Origin: Spirochaetota bacterium
GTDB taxonomy: Bacteria; Spirochaetota; Spirochaetia; Treponematales; Rectinemataceae
NCBI GenBank assembly: GCA_022711355.1
Contig: JAKLFE010000021.1
Location: 1-64,000 of the forward strand
Length of the DNA stretch: 64,000 nt
Direction of reading: 5' to 3'
Part shown: one piece after another, positions 34,643-48,596 of the stretch
Numbering within the stretch: the stretch's first letter is position 1
How the letters are laid out: each line of letters starts with the position of its first letter
Position numbers and translations under genes: made by a program
The notes under the pieces: model-generated
Seen by the model: only the letters and a program-made list of their open reading frames with translations
Told to the model about the DNA's origin: nothing
Databases searched by the model: none

Positions 34643-34933
34643 GTGCTCGTCCTCGTGAGCTACGACGTATGCGTGACGGCGAAAGGGGGGAAGCGCCGTC
34701 TCAGGCAGGTAGCCAAGACCTGCGTCGACTTCGGCCAACGCGTCCAGTGCAGCGTCTTCGAATGCGTCGTCGAACCCGAGCAATGGGTCCTCCTCAAGCA
34801 CCGGCTCGAGAGCATCATCGATCCGGAGCTCGACAGCCTGCGCTATTACTATCTCGGGTCGAACTGGCAACGCCGGGTCGAGCATATCGGAGCCAAGCCC
34901 AGCCTCGACCTGGACGACGCTCTCATCGTGTAG
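34643..34933 (+). CDS. cas2: Cas2
   Basis: 96 residues from GTG 34643 with a GGAGG site overlapping the cas1 end. The ferredoxin-like fold starts MLVLVSYDVCV, with the conserved aspartate in the first strand, and continues RLRQVAKTCVDFGQRVQCSVFEC and DSLRYYYLGSNW. Cas2 bridges two Cas1 dimers during spacer integration. It ends the cas operon, 257 bases before the first repeat. Confidence 0.97.
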   Translation: MLVLVSYDVCVTAKGGKRRLRQVAKTCVDFGQRVQCSVFECVVEPEQWVLLKHRLESIIDPELDSLRYYYLGSNWQRRVEHIGAKPSLDLDDALIV

Positions 34934-35190
34934 TATGATCGATTCATCACAGCACTTTCTCCACCTTCCTCTCGTTCACTCGCCATTCAGCGAGTATTCG
35001 AACGATTCTAGCCGCGAACCTCGATCATACAGGGGAATCCACTACCTTTCGCGCTTTCGCTAATTGTCGACATTGTAGTTCTTTGTAAATACCAGGGAAG
35101 GGGCTCCTAGCTTTACGCGCGGTACCTGTTCTCAGGTTCGCGGACTTGCGGTCTCAGGTGCTTTCCATATAAAGTTTTAGTGTATATACA
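34934..35190 (+). promoter_or_regulatory. CRISPR leader
   Basis: A 257-base non-coding leader, richer in A+T than the flanks. TTGCGG (35146-35151), 16-bp spacer and TATAAA (35168-35173) would start the pre-crRNA near 35180. It holds a 9-bp inverted repeat TATGATCGA/TCGATCATA (34934-34942 and 35021-35029), a hairpin ACTCGC-CATTCA-GCGAGT (34978-34995), a hairpin ACCTG-TTCT-CAGGT (35124-35137) and a direct repeat TCTCAGGT (35130 and 35152), possible anchors for the integrase. Confidence 0.7.
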
Positions 35191-41352
<6,162 letters not shown>

Positions 41353-41434
41353 GGCTATCAAGGCTGTTATGACGAAATGCGCAGTAATATCATGTCCTCT
41401 CGCGGGGTCATTGGGATACATTCCGCACGGTGAA

Positions 41435-41468
41435 GGGGAGGTGAGGCGGCTACTCTGCCGCGCTCCCC
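41435..41468 (+). terminator. Hairpin after the CRISPR array
   Basis: GGGGAG (41435-41440) pairs with CTCCCC (41463-41468) and inner GCGGC with GCCGC around a TACTCT loop. No T tract follows. It is a candidate end for the pre-crRNA. Confidence 0.4.
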
Positions 41469-41506
41469 CACTCCCATCCCCCCGCTGGACAGTTTTCTCA
41501 TGGTTA

Positions 41507-41663
41507 TTTCTTTACAACTTGTAAAGAAATGATTTTGACAGCCTGTTAAAGGTCATTTTGACAGCTTGTCGAAGCTCCATTTGATAGGCTGTCAAATACA
41601 TCTTTGACAGCCTGTCAAACTCCCGTCGACAGGCTGTCAAACTCAATTCGACAGCCGGTCGGC
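41507..41663. repeat. Seven tandem palindromes with 22-24 bp period
   Basis: The first is a perfect 23-base palindrome centred at 41518 (arm TTTCTTTACAA). Six 17-base units follow, centred at 41542, 41565, 41588, 41611, 41633 and 41655, with consensus TTTGACAGSCTGTCAAA. The unit at 41611 is perfect; the others have one to several mismatches, growing toward the right end. Centre spacing is 24, 23, 23, 23, 22 and 22 bases, close to two helical turns. Nothing coding is here. The block lies between the CRISPR distal end and the 3' end of the convergent beta-propeller gene. It looks like a cluster of binding sites or an iteron-like element. Confidence 0.85.
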
Positions 41664-41768
41664 CATTCCCCGAGCCCGTAGTGGAGATTTTTTGAGTTCC
41701 AGGCGGAATAATCTGGCTGTCAGGCGGCCGCCTAAACGCAGCCAGGGGTGCGCGCGGCCTGCCACTCG

Positions 41769-41807
41769 GGCCCCGCGCCGGCCGGATACGGGCTCAGGCG
41801 CGGGGCC
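41769..41807 (-). terminator. GC-rich hairpin after the beta-propeller gene
   Basis: GGCCCCGCGCC (41769-41779) pairs perfectly with GGCGCGGGGCC (41797-41807). It lies 13 bases beyond the stop codon of the minus-strand gene at 41820-42896. It has no T tract. Confidence 0.5.
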
Positions 41808-41819
41808 GGGCTCGGGCGC

Positions 41820-42896
41820 CTAACGCTCGATCGTTACCCGCGCCGTCTCGGCGCCGGAGGCGAGGTCGAGGAGGACGATGGCTTTAGCGGCCTTGTCCGC
41901 GTAGGCGGCCAGCTTTCCGTCGGGCGAGAAGGCGACGTAGAGGTAGTCGGCCGGCACCCGAGCCGCCACCTCCCCGCGCTCGAGGGAGATGATCAGCGAG
42001 CTGCCTTCCGGCTTCCGCAGGTTCACCAGGACCTGCGCGCCCTCGGGCGAGACGGCGTACTCGTAGTCGTAGCCGAGCTCGATGCCCTCCCCGGGGATCG
42101 CGAGCTCGCGGGGCTCTTCGCGGGGCTCGAGGCTATCCAGCGCGATGCTCTGGTACGCGAACAGGCTGCCCTTCATCTTCGTTATGGCGAGCAGCGCGTC
42201 GGGCCCCGCCAGGTAGGCGAGGCCTGCGTAGCCTTTGGTCTGGATCCGGTCGCGCAGCACGGTACCCTTGCCGATGCCCGCCGCGACGCCGAACTCGCGG
42301 AGCCAGGAGGCGTAGCGATTGGCCAGCAAGGTCCCGCCCTTCGTGAAGGCTAGGGGCGAGAAGCCCCGCTGGAGCATCGCGAAGTCTCCCTGGGGCGAGG
42401 CCAGCCAGGCCTGGTCCTTGCTGGTCAGCTTGGGGAAGCGCAGGTAGTCCTTGTAGGCCTGGCCGGTTTCGAAGACGATCACGCAGCTCGCGTCGTCGGC
42501 CGTGGAGGCGGCGAGGTAGCTGCCGTCGAGGGAATAGGCGAGGGCCGAGACGGCGTTCTTCTTCGACGAGGCTTTGAGCTTGGCGAGGCGCTTGAGGCTC
42601 GCCGCGTCGAAGACCCAGACCATGCCGTCAGCGTCGCCGGCGGCGAGGCGGCTGCCGTCGGGGGAGAGGGCGAGCTTGCGGATCGGCGCGCCGCCGGCCT
42701 TGGCCAGGGCCTGCAGGGTTCCGGATGTAATATCGAAGCAGGCGAGCTCGCCGCCCGCGTAGCCGACGAAGAGCTTCGCGTTGCCGATCGAGAGTATGTG
42801 CGCGGTGCGCTTGGCCTTGGGCAGCGAAAGCTCGGCGGCGCCGAGGGCTGTTGCCGCGCAGGAAAGGACGGCGATGAGGACCCAGAGCTTTTTCAC
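41820..42896 (-). CDS. Exported WD40/beta-propeller protein
   Basis: 358 residues with a signal peptide (LWVLIAVLSCAATALG). Propeller blades are seen as repeated units: LFVGYAGGELACFDITSGTL, IRKLALSPDGSRLAAGDADG, VSALAYSLDGSYLAASTADD, and YLYVAFSPDGKLAAYADKA. They are of the WD40/TolB-like type without an enzymatic domain, so a binding or scaffold role outside the cytosol is likely. The start is GTG 42896 behind a GGAGGG site. The stop codon is embedded in a GCGTTAGGCG motif. It is a single-gene unit, next to the palindrome array at its 3' side. Specific function unknown. Confidence 0.82.
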   Translation of the reverse strand: MKKLWVLIAVLSCAATALGAAELSLPKAKRTAHILSIGNAKLFVGYAGGELACFDITSGTLQALAKAGGAPIRKLALSPDGSRLAAGDADGMVWVFDAASLKRLAKLKASSKKNAVSALAYSLDGSYLAASTADDASCVIVFETGQAYKDYLRFPKLTSKDQAWLASPQGDFAMLQRGFSPLAFTKGGTLLANRYASWLREFGVAAGIGKGTVLRDRIQTKGYAGLAYLAGPDALLAITKMKGSLFAYQSIALDSLEPREEPRELAIPGEGIELGYDYEYAVSPEGAQVLVNLRKPEGSSLIISLERGEVAARVPADYLYVAFSPDGKLAAYADKAAKAIVLLDLASGAETARVTIER

Positions 42897-42994
42897 GATC
42901 CCTCCATGTAGCGATTAATAAAAAGATACTCGATTCTAGGCTTTCGGAGCGCTTCGGTCGAGTGGCCCCCGCGTCGGGAGCTCCGTCTTCCCCC

Positions 42995-43023
42995 TTCCCC
43001 GGCCCGCGTCGCCATGCTAGTAT
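42995..43023 (+). promoter_or_regulatory. Possible promoter for the methyltransferase gene
   Basis: TAGTAT (43018-43023) with a weak TTCCCC (42995-43000) at 17-bp spacing; start near 43030, followed by a 120-base leader. Confidence 0.3.
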
Positions 43024-43149
43024 CCTTCCACCATGATCTCCGCCCGCTAGCCACCGCCCCAAGCCCGACCGAGTATCGCCCCGCCCGAGCCAGCGCTTCC
43101 CGCCTTCCCGCGGGAGGCTCGGGCATCCTCGACTCAAGGAGATCATGGT

Positions 43150-43989
43150 ATGGATATCGATAGCCTCATCGCCTGCGCGAAACGTCCCGAGCCCTACGAG
43201 GCGGGGACGGCGCTCATGTGGACCGACCCCTACATCTCGAAGCGCCTCCTGGCCTGCCACCTCGATCCGGATACGGACCTGGCGAGCCGCCGCGCCGTGA
43301 AGATCGACCTGACGGTCGACTGGATCCTCTCCCAGGCCGGCCGGGAGGGGATGGACATCCTCGACCTGGGCTGCGGCCCGGGCCTCTACGCCGAGCGCCT
43401 CGCCGCCCGGGGCCACCGCGTGACGGGCGTCGATTTTTCGAGGACCTCGATCGACTACGCGGAGGGCGTCGCCCGGAAGAGCCGCTCGGGCGTCGAGTAT
43501 CGCTGCGGGGACTACCTGAATCTCGATTACCGGGATCGCTTCGACCTGGCCATCATGATCTACCTGGACTTCTGCGTCCTCAAGCCCGCGGAGCGCGCGG
43601 CCCTCCTCGCGCGCGTCGCCGCGGCCCTGCGGCGGGGCGGGCGCTTCGTCTTCGACGTGGTGAACGGCGTGGATATCGAGGCGAAGGTCCTGCGGCCCTC
43701 CTGGGAGCTCGCCTCGGGGGGCTTCTGGCGGGAGGGGCCCTGCCTCGCGTTAGGCGACGGACTCCATTACCCCGAGATAAAGGCCCTCCTCAACCGCCAC
43801 CTCGTGATCGACCGGGGCGGGAGGGTCGAGCGCTACCACTTCTGGAGCACGTACTACGAGCCCGGGGACCTGGAGCCCCTGGCCGCCGCGGCGGGCTTCG
43901 CATCGCTCCGCTGCTTCCCCGGCTTCCTCCCCGGCGCGGGGCCCTTCGACGGCGACCGGGTGAGCTTCTGCGTCGCCGAGAAGGGCTGA
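43150..43989 (+). CDS. Class I SAM-dependent methyltransferase
   Basis: 279 residues. Motif I is MDILDLGCGPGLYAERLAARG (about 69-85), followed by VTGVDFSRTSIDYA (motif II acid) and FDLAIMIYLDFCVLKPAERAALL (post-motif). The C-terminal half has GGFWREGPCLALGDGLHYPE and the HFWSTYYEPGDLEPL pattern. These are small-molecule methyltransferases; the substrate cannot be deduced. An AAGGAG site lies upstream of the ATG. The gene has an unusual TTA leucine codon inside a GCGTTAGGCG motif (43747-43756). It is flanked by convergent and divergent genes and is probably monocistronic. Confidence 0.88.
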   Translation: MDIDSLIACAKRPEPYEAGTALMWTDPYISKRLLACHLDPDTDLASRRAVKIDLTVDWILSQAGREGMDILDLGCGPGLYAERLAARGHRVTGVDFSRTSIDYAEGVARKSRSGVEYRCGDYLNLDYRDRFDLAIMIYLDFCVLKPAERAALLARVAAALRRGGRFVFDVVNGVDIEAKVLRPSWELASGGFWREGPCLALGDGLHYPEIKALLNRHLVIDRGGRVERYHFWSTYYEPGDLEPLAAAAGFASLRCFPGFLPGAGPFDGDRVSFCVAEKG

Positions 43990-44007
43990 CCGGGCATCCC
44001 CGCGCGG

Positions 44008-44038
44008 CCCGGGCGGGCGCGATCGCGCCTCGCCCGGG
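44008..44038. terminator. Bidirectional hairpin terminator
   Basis: CCCGGGCG (44008-44015) pairs with CGCCCGGG (44031-44038), with the inner palindrome GCGCGATCGCGC. It separates two convergent genes and could end both transcripts. Confidence 0.55.
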
Positions 44039-44056
44039 CATCGTATCGTTAGGTTC

Positions 44057-46042
44057 TCAGAGCTCCCGCTTCGCGGCGGCCCGCAGGTAGAGGGCCGAGC
44101 CGGCCGCGACGGCGAAGCCGAGGAGGATGGGTATGATGAGCACGGGCTTGGGGGCGAGGAAGGCCCCGGGCTCGGGCATGCGGATCTCGGACACGCCCCA
44201 GACGAAGACCGTCGCGAGCAGGCCGTTGGCGAAGCCGCCGAGGTAGGCGTTGCCCGTCCTCTGGTAGATGGCGCGGGCTATGAACACCATGGCGAAGGTG
44301 ATGGGGGGGAAGGGCGCCAGCGCCGTCGCCGCCGAGCGCAGGCCGCCGATCATGGGGTTCCGGCCGGCGAGGATGAGGCTCCCGAAGACGTAGAGGATCA
44401 CCGCGAGGGTCGGCAGGGCCTGGAAGGCCGAGACGATGAGGTTGTTGGCCAGCTTGCTCGTGCCGAAGACGTCGGTGAAGTTGAAGCAGTTCACCGAGAT
44501 CGACATGAGGGTGAAGCCGACGACGAAGAGGGGCAGGGCGATGAGGATGCCCGGGATCCTGTGGGCGCCGAACACGACGAAGCCCCACTGGATCATGTAG
44601 TAGTCAGTGCCGAGGAAGTAGCCCGTGGCGAAGAGGACGAGGTAGACGGCCAGCACACCGGTCAGGGCGGCCAGGGCCGAGAGGCCGATGGCCTTGCCCG
44701 AGGCGAAGATCCCCGTGGCCTTGAGCTCGAAGCCGTGGCGCTTGCCGTAGAAGGCGTACCACAGGAGGCTGAGGACGATGCCCAAGGAGCCGCCGAGGAG
44801 GCAGATCAGGCCGTAGTACACGGCGTTGCCGTTCCGGAACAGGGAGTCCCAGTAGGCGCTGAGCTTGACCTGGTTGAGGGTCTTGATGATGAGGATGGTC
44901 CCGGCCAGCCCCAGCACCTGGAGGCCCCAGAACCAGAGCCTGCCGGCGGCGTCCGAGGCCGAGGCGAGCTCGGGGCTGGACAGCTTCGCGGCCGCGAAGA
45001 GCTTGGTCTCCTCGGCGAGATAGAGGACGAGCCCGACCAGGAACAGGAGGAGCCCGACGATGCCGAGGAGGGAGAAGGCGTAGTTCCAGAGGAAGGTCTG
45101 GTCGGCGGCGCCGAGGGGCTTGGGCGCGGGGACGTTGGCCTGGATGAAGTCCATGGATATCCGCATGACCCGCGGCGAGAACTCCGCTCCCTGGTGGACC
45201 TCGTTGGTCACGTAGATGACGCGGGTGCCGGTCCCGCCCTCGTAGGGCTTGGAGTAGACCGTCTCGCCCTTCCTCGCCTCGAGCCCGGCGGGGTCGACGC
45301 CGAAGTTCAGGAAGGACTGGGCGCTCTTGTTGACGATGTAGTCCCGGGGCGAGGTGAGGATCTGCGCGTACTTGTTGGCGTCGTTGACGTAGACCCCGGT
45401 ATCGTCCTTCTTCTCGGAGAAGAAGAACTCGTCGTTCTTGTCCGCGATGACGCCGGCGGCCCGCGCCCCGTAGACGTCGATGAATCCCTTGGCGTCCTTG
45501 TAGATCGGGTCGGCGTGGATCATGAAGGCCGCCTTGACCCGGCGCCCCTCCTGGTTGTCCGCCACGAGGGACTCGCTGACGGCCTTGCCGCCGCGGCTGA
45601 CGCCGAGGAGGGCGATCCGGTCCTTGTCGACGTAGGACAGGCCGGAGGCGAAGCGCACCGCGTCGTACATGCCCCGGCCCGAGCTGGTCCACTTGGAGTC
45701 GGGGAGGACCTCCGAGAAGCCGTGGCAGTACATATCCACCGAGATGGCCACGTAGCCGCGCCGGGAGAGCTCGACGGCGAAATGCTCCATCCGCTCCTTG
45801 CTCGTGGTGCCGCCGTGGGCGAGGACGACCAGGGGGGCGGGACGCTCCGCGGTGGCGGAGCTGGGGCGGTAGATGTCGGCCGACAGGGAGTAGCCCTCCC
45901 TCGTCTCGACGAGGACGGTCTTGATCGCCGTGCGCCCCCAGTCGGTCCGTATCGCCCTGGTGCCCAGGGCGCTGACGAGGCAGAGCCCGATGGACAGGGC
46001 GATGAAGCGGCCTAGCTTGGCTCTTCCGGATAACGTTTGCAT
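44057..46042 (-). CDS. Alpha/beta hydrolase fused to a polytopic membrane domain
   Basis: 661 residues. After an N-terminal membrane segment (IALSIGLCLVSALGT) comes an alpha/beta-hydrolase domain (about 40-305): GYSLSADIYRPS, LVVLAHGGTTSKE (oxyanion) and the nucleophile elbow LLGVSRGGKA (Ser about 150). The histidine is probably in NEVHQGAEF. From about residue 320 to the end there are about nine membrane helices (LLGIVGLLLFLVGLVLYLA, GLICLLGGSLGIVLSLLWYAF and others). The hydrolase part would lie outside the cytosol. The combination resembles membrane-bound dienelactone-hydrolase-like proteins; substrate unknown. A GGAGG site precedes ATG 46042. Confidence 0.85.
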   Translation of the reverse strand: MQTLSGRAKLGRFIALSIGLCLVSALGTRAIRTDWGRTAIKTVLVETREGYSLSADIYRPSSATAERPAPLVVLAHGGTTSKERMEHFAVELSRRGYVAISVDMYCHGFSEVLPDSKWTSSGRGMYDAVRFASGLSYVDKDRIALLGVSRGGKAVSESLVADNQEGRRVKAAFMIHADPIYKDAKGFIDVYGARAAGVIADKNDEFFFSEKKDDTGVYVNDANKYAQILTSPRDYIVNKSAQSFLNFGVDPAGLEARKGETVYSKPYEGGTGTRVIYVTNEVHQGAEFSPRVMRISMDFIQANVPAPKPLGAADQTFLWNYAFSLLGIVGLLLFLVGLVLYLAEETKLFAAAKLSSPELASASDAAGRLWFWGLQVLGLAGTILIIKTLNQVKLSAYWDSLFRNGNAVYYGLICLLGGSLGIVLSLLWYAFYGKRHGFELKATGIFASGKAIGLSALAALTGVLAVYLVLFATGYFLGTDYYMIQWGFVVFGAHRIPGILIALPLFVVGFTLMSISVNCFNFTDVFGTSKLANNLIVSAFQALPTLAVILYVFGSLILAGRNPMIGGLRSAATALAPFPPITFAMVFIARAIYQRTGNAYLGGFANGLLATVFVWGVSEIRMPEPGAFLAPKPVLIIPILLGFAVAAGSALYLRAAAKREL

Positions 46043-46363
46043 GGTGCCTCCAGGAATTAGAGATCGTTTTTGGCAGCCTTCGGCCGGAAGGCAGGCTGCT
46101 CGCCGGGGAGCGGCCGCGATCTATGCCGGCTAACGTGCCATAGGAACGCGATAGGCGAACTAGTCCCGCCCGGATTCACGTACGCCTGTCAGGATAGGCG
46201 CGCTTCCGGCGCGGGGGAATATTCGGCATTGACATGCTATATCCCAAATTGATATTGCGCTTTCCTTCCTGCCGGGGTATCGAGGCAGGCGCGCGCCCGT
46301 CCCCCGGGCCCCCTTCCTGCCGAAACCGGCCCGCCCGGGGCCGGGCGGGCGGGCCCGCCGCCC
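46043..46363. other. Intergenic region between divergent genes
   Basis: No gene is seen. It contains a GCGATAGGCG motif at 46148-46157, a possible plus-strand promoter (TTGACA 46229-46234, 16-bp spacer, GATATT 46251-46256) and GC-rich inverted repeats near 46327-46355. Confidence 0.4.
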
Positions 46364-46391
46364 TTGACGCCGCGGCCGGGTGGGGTAGCAT
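46364..46391 (+). promoter_or_regulatory. Promoter of the nitrilase gene
   Basis: TTGACG (46364-46369), 16-bp spacer, TAGCAT (46386-46391); start near 46398, 35 bases before the ATG at 46433. Confidence 0.5.
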
Positions 46392-46432
46392 GGGGCTCAG
46401 GCCGGCCCGCGCCGGTCCGGGGGAGGTCGGGG

Positions 46433-47194
46433 ATGCGCCTAGGGCTCTGCCAGTACGATATCGCCTGGGAGGACAAGGAGGCGAACAAGCGCCGTATCGA
46501 GGAGCTCGTGGCGGCCCGCCCCCGGCGGGAGGAGATCGACTGGCTCGTCTTCTCGGAGATGTGCCTCACGGGCTTCACGATGGATGCCGAGCTCGCCGAG
46601 CTCTCCGACGCGGACCGCTCTTTCTTCGCGGGCCTGGCCGCCCGGCTGGGCTGCAACCTGAGCTACGGCGGGGTCGAGGGGGGCTGCAACAAGCTCATCA
46701 CCCTGGATCGCGAGGGCAGGCGGGTGAGCGAGTACGCGAAGATCCACCTCTATTCCTTCGGGGAGGAGGACAAGCACTACCGGGCCGGCTCGAGCCCGGT
46801 AATCTTCGAGCTCGAGGGGCTCCGGGTGGCGCCGGCGGTCTGCTTCGACCTCCGCTTCCCCTACCTCTTCTGGAGCCAGGCCCCGCGGGTCGACCTCTTC
46901 CTGGTTGTCGCCGCCTGGCCGGCCCGCCGCGCCGAGCACTGGCGGGGCCTCCTCTACGCCCGGGCCGTCGAGAACCAGGCCTACTGCGCCGGGGTCAACC
47001 GCCTGGGCCGGGAGGGGAAGCTCGAGTTCTCGGGGGGCTCGGCCTGCTTCGATCCCCTGGGCAAGGTCGTGGCCGACTCAGGCTCCGCCGAGGGGATCTG
47101 CCTGGCCGAGCTGCCGCTGGACCCGGCCCTCGTTGCGCGGACCCGCGAGCGCTTTCCCTTCCTGGGCGAGCGCCGGGACCTGGGCTGGGGCTGA
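46433..47194 (+). CDS. Nitrilase-superfamily carbon-nitrogen hydrolase
   Basis: 253 residues. The Glu-Lys-Cys triad is visible: Glu42 in LVFSEMCLTGF, Lys in EYAKIHLYSFGEEDKHYRAG and Cys in VAPAVCFDLRFPYLFW. Length and motifs resemble omega-amidase (YafV/Nit2-like) enzymes, which hydrolyse omega-amides such as alpha-ketoglutaramate; this specific substrate is likely but not proven. The start ATG 46433 has GGGGAGG eight bases upstream; the open frame before it is not conserved in character. It is monocistronic, with a strong terminator immediately downstream. Confidence 0.88.
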   Translation: MRLGLCQYDIAWEDKEANKRRIEELVAARPRREEIDWLVFSEMCLTGFTMDAELAELSDADRSFFAGLAARLGCNLSYGGVEGGCNKLITLDREGRRVSEYAKIHLYSFGEEDKHYRAGSSPVIFELEGLRVAPAVCFDLRFPYLFWSQAPRVDLFLVVAAWPARRAEHWRGLLYARAVENQAYCAGVNRLGREGKLEFSGGSACFDPLGKVVADSGSAEGICLAELPLDPALVARTRERFPFLGERRDLGWG

Positions 47195-47228
47195 GCCGGC
47201 CGCGATAGGCGGCTTTGGAAAGAAGGGC

Positions 47229-47277
47229 GCGGGAGGAAAACCTTTCGATTCGAAAGGTTGTCCTCCCGCTCTTTTTA
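47229..47277 (+). terminator. Rho-independent terminator, GCGGGAGG hairpin family, copy 2
   Basis: A 9+9-bp stem with one mismatch and an ATT loop (47229-47269), followed by TCTTTTTATT. It ends the nitrilase transcript and, as it lies between convergent genes, may also act on the TRAP operon. It is homologous to the hairpin at 26845-26880. Confidence 0.9.
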
Positions 47278-47286
47278 TTCGTTCGA

Positions 47287-48591
47287 CTAACGCAGGAGCA
47301 GGGTGGGGAGCCAGAGGGAGATGGCGGGGATGTAGGTGACGAGCATGAGCCCGAGGACCATGACGCCGTACATGGGCAGGGTCTTCACCGCGGTCCGCTC
47401 GATGGGGGTCTTGCCGATGGCGCAGCCGACGAAGAGGGCCGAGCCCACCGGCGGGGTGCAGAGCCCCACGGCGAGGTTGAAGATGAGGACGATGCCGAAG
47501 TGGACGGGATCCATGCCGATGACGGGGTCGGTGACCACGGGCAGGAGGATGGGGGTCATGATGAGGATGAGGGGTGCCATGTCCATGAAGCAGCCCAGGA
47601 GGAGCAGGAGGACGTTGATGATCAACAGGAGGAGGAACTTGTTGTGGGTCAGGCCGGTCAGGAGGGCGGTCAGGGCGTCCGGGATGCGCAGGACCGTCAT
47701 CATGTAGGCGAAGGACTTGGCCGCGGCGATGAGGGTGAGGACGATGGCGAGGGTCTTCAGGGTGTTCTTGGCCACCTTGCCCAGGCTCGAAAGGGGGGCC
47801 GAGCGGAAGATGAGGTAGGTCAGGAGGAAGGTGTACATGCAGGCGATGGCCGCGCTCTCGGTGACGGTGAAGACGCCGATGGAGACGCCCACGATGATGA
47901 TGACGAGGATCATCATGGGGAGGATGGCGTCGACGACGATCTTGAGCCGCTGGCCCTTGGGAACGGGATCGCAGCGGGGGAACTTGTACTTCTTGGCCAT
48001 GAAGAAGCACAGGAGCATGAGGGAGCCGCCGAGGAGGAAGCCGGGGAGGAAGCCGCCGAGGAAGAGCTCGCCGATCTGGCCGCCGATGCCGGCCGCGAGG
48101 GCGTAGATGACCATGTTGTGCGAGGGGGGGATGAGGACGCCCTGGCAGGCGGTGGTCACGGTGAGGCCGACGGCGAAGTCCTCGTCGTAGCCCTGCTTCT
48201 TCATGAGGGGGATGACGATGGAGCCGAGGGAGGAGACGTCCGCCACGGCCGAGCCGGAGACGTGGCCGAAGAGGGTGGAGTCCAGGACGTTGACGTAGGC
48301 CAGGCCGCCGCGGAAGCGGCCGACGAGGAGGTTGGCGAGGTCGACGATCTTGTTGGAGATCCCTCCCTCGTTCATGATCTCGCCCATCAGGATGAAGAAG
48401 GGGATGGCGAGCAAGGTGAAGCTGTCGATGCCCTTGACCATCTGCTGGACCAGGGTGGACAGGCCCTGGCCGCAGGCGAGGGCGCTCATGACCGCGGACA
48501 AAAGGAGGGCGAAGGCCACGGGGACGCGGATGAGCATGAGGACGACGAAGCCGCCGAGGAGGAGGACCGTCGAGAGGGTAGTGCCGTCCAT
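47287..48591 (-). CDS. dctM: TRAP transporter large permease DctM
   Basis: 434 residues, the normal DctM length, with about 12 membrane helices. Diagnostic blocks are LLAIPFFILMGEIMNEGGIS, GHVSGSAVADVSSLGSIVIPLMKK, LIPPSHNMVIYALAAG and the C-terminal CTPPVGSALFVGCAI. It carries substrate with Na+ across the inner membrane together with DctQ. ATG 48591 was chosen as the natural start; the frame upstream is a shadow of dctQ. It is the last gene of the dctP-dctQ-dctM operon (minus strand), 5 bases after dctQ, and ends at the shared terminator. Confidence 0.95.
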   Translation of the reverse strand: MDGTTLSTVLLLGGFVVLMLIRVPVAFALLLSAVMSALACGQGLSTLVQQMVKGIDSFTLLAIPFFILMGEIMNEGGISNKIVDLANLLVGRFRGGLAYVNVLDSTLFGHVSGSAVADVSSLGSIVIPLMKKQGYDEDFAVGLTVTTACQGVLIPPSHNMVIYALAAGIGGQIGELFLGGFLPGFLLGGSLMLLCFFMAKKYKFPRCDPVPKGQRLKIVVDAILPMMILVIIIVGVSIGVFTVTESAAIACMYTFLLTYLIFRSAPLSSLGKVAKNTLKTLAIVLTLIAAAKSFAYMMTVLRIPDALTALLTGLTHNKFLLLLIINVLLLLLGCFMDMAPLILIMTPILLPVVTDPVIGMDPVHFGIVLIFNLAVGLCTPPVGSALFVGCAIGKTPIERTAVKTLPMYGVMVLGLMLVTYIPAISLWLPTLLLR

Positions 48592-48596
48592 GGCCT

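Noticed and set aside
41388-41423. Possible 94th, decayed CRISPR repeat (CTCGCGGGG...TTGGGATAC)
   Set aside because: Spacing from the last repeat is about 41 bases and only short stretches match, so it is not distinguishable from chance.
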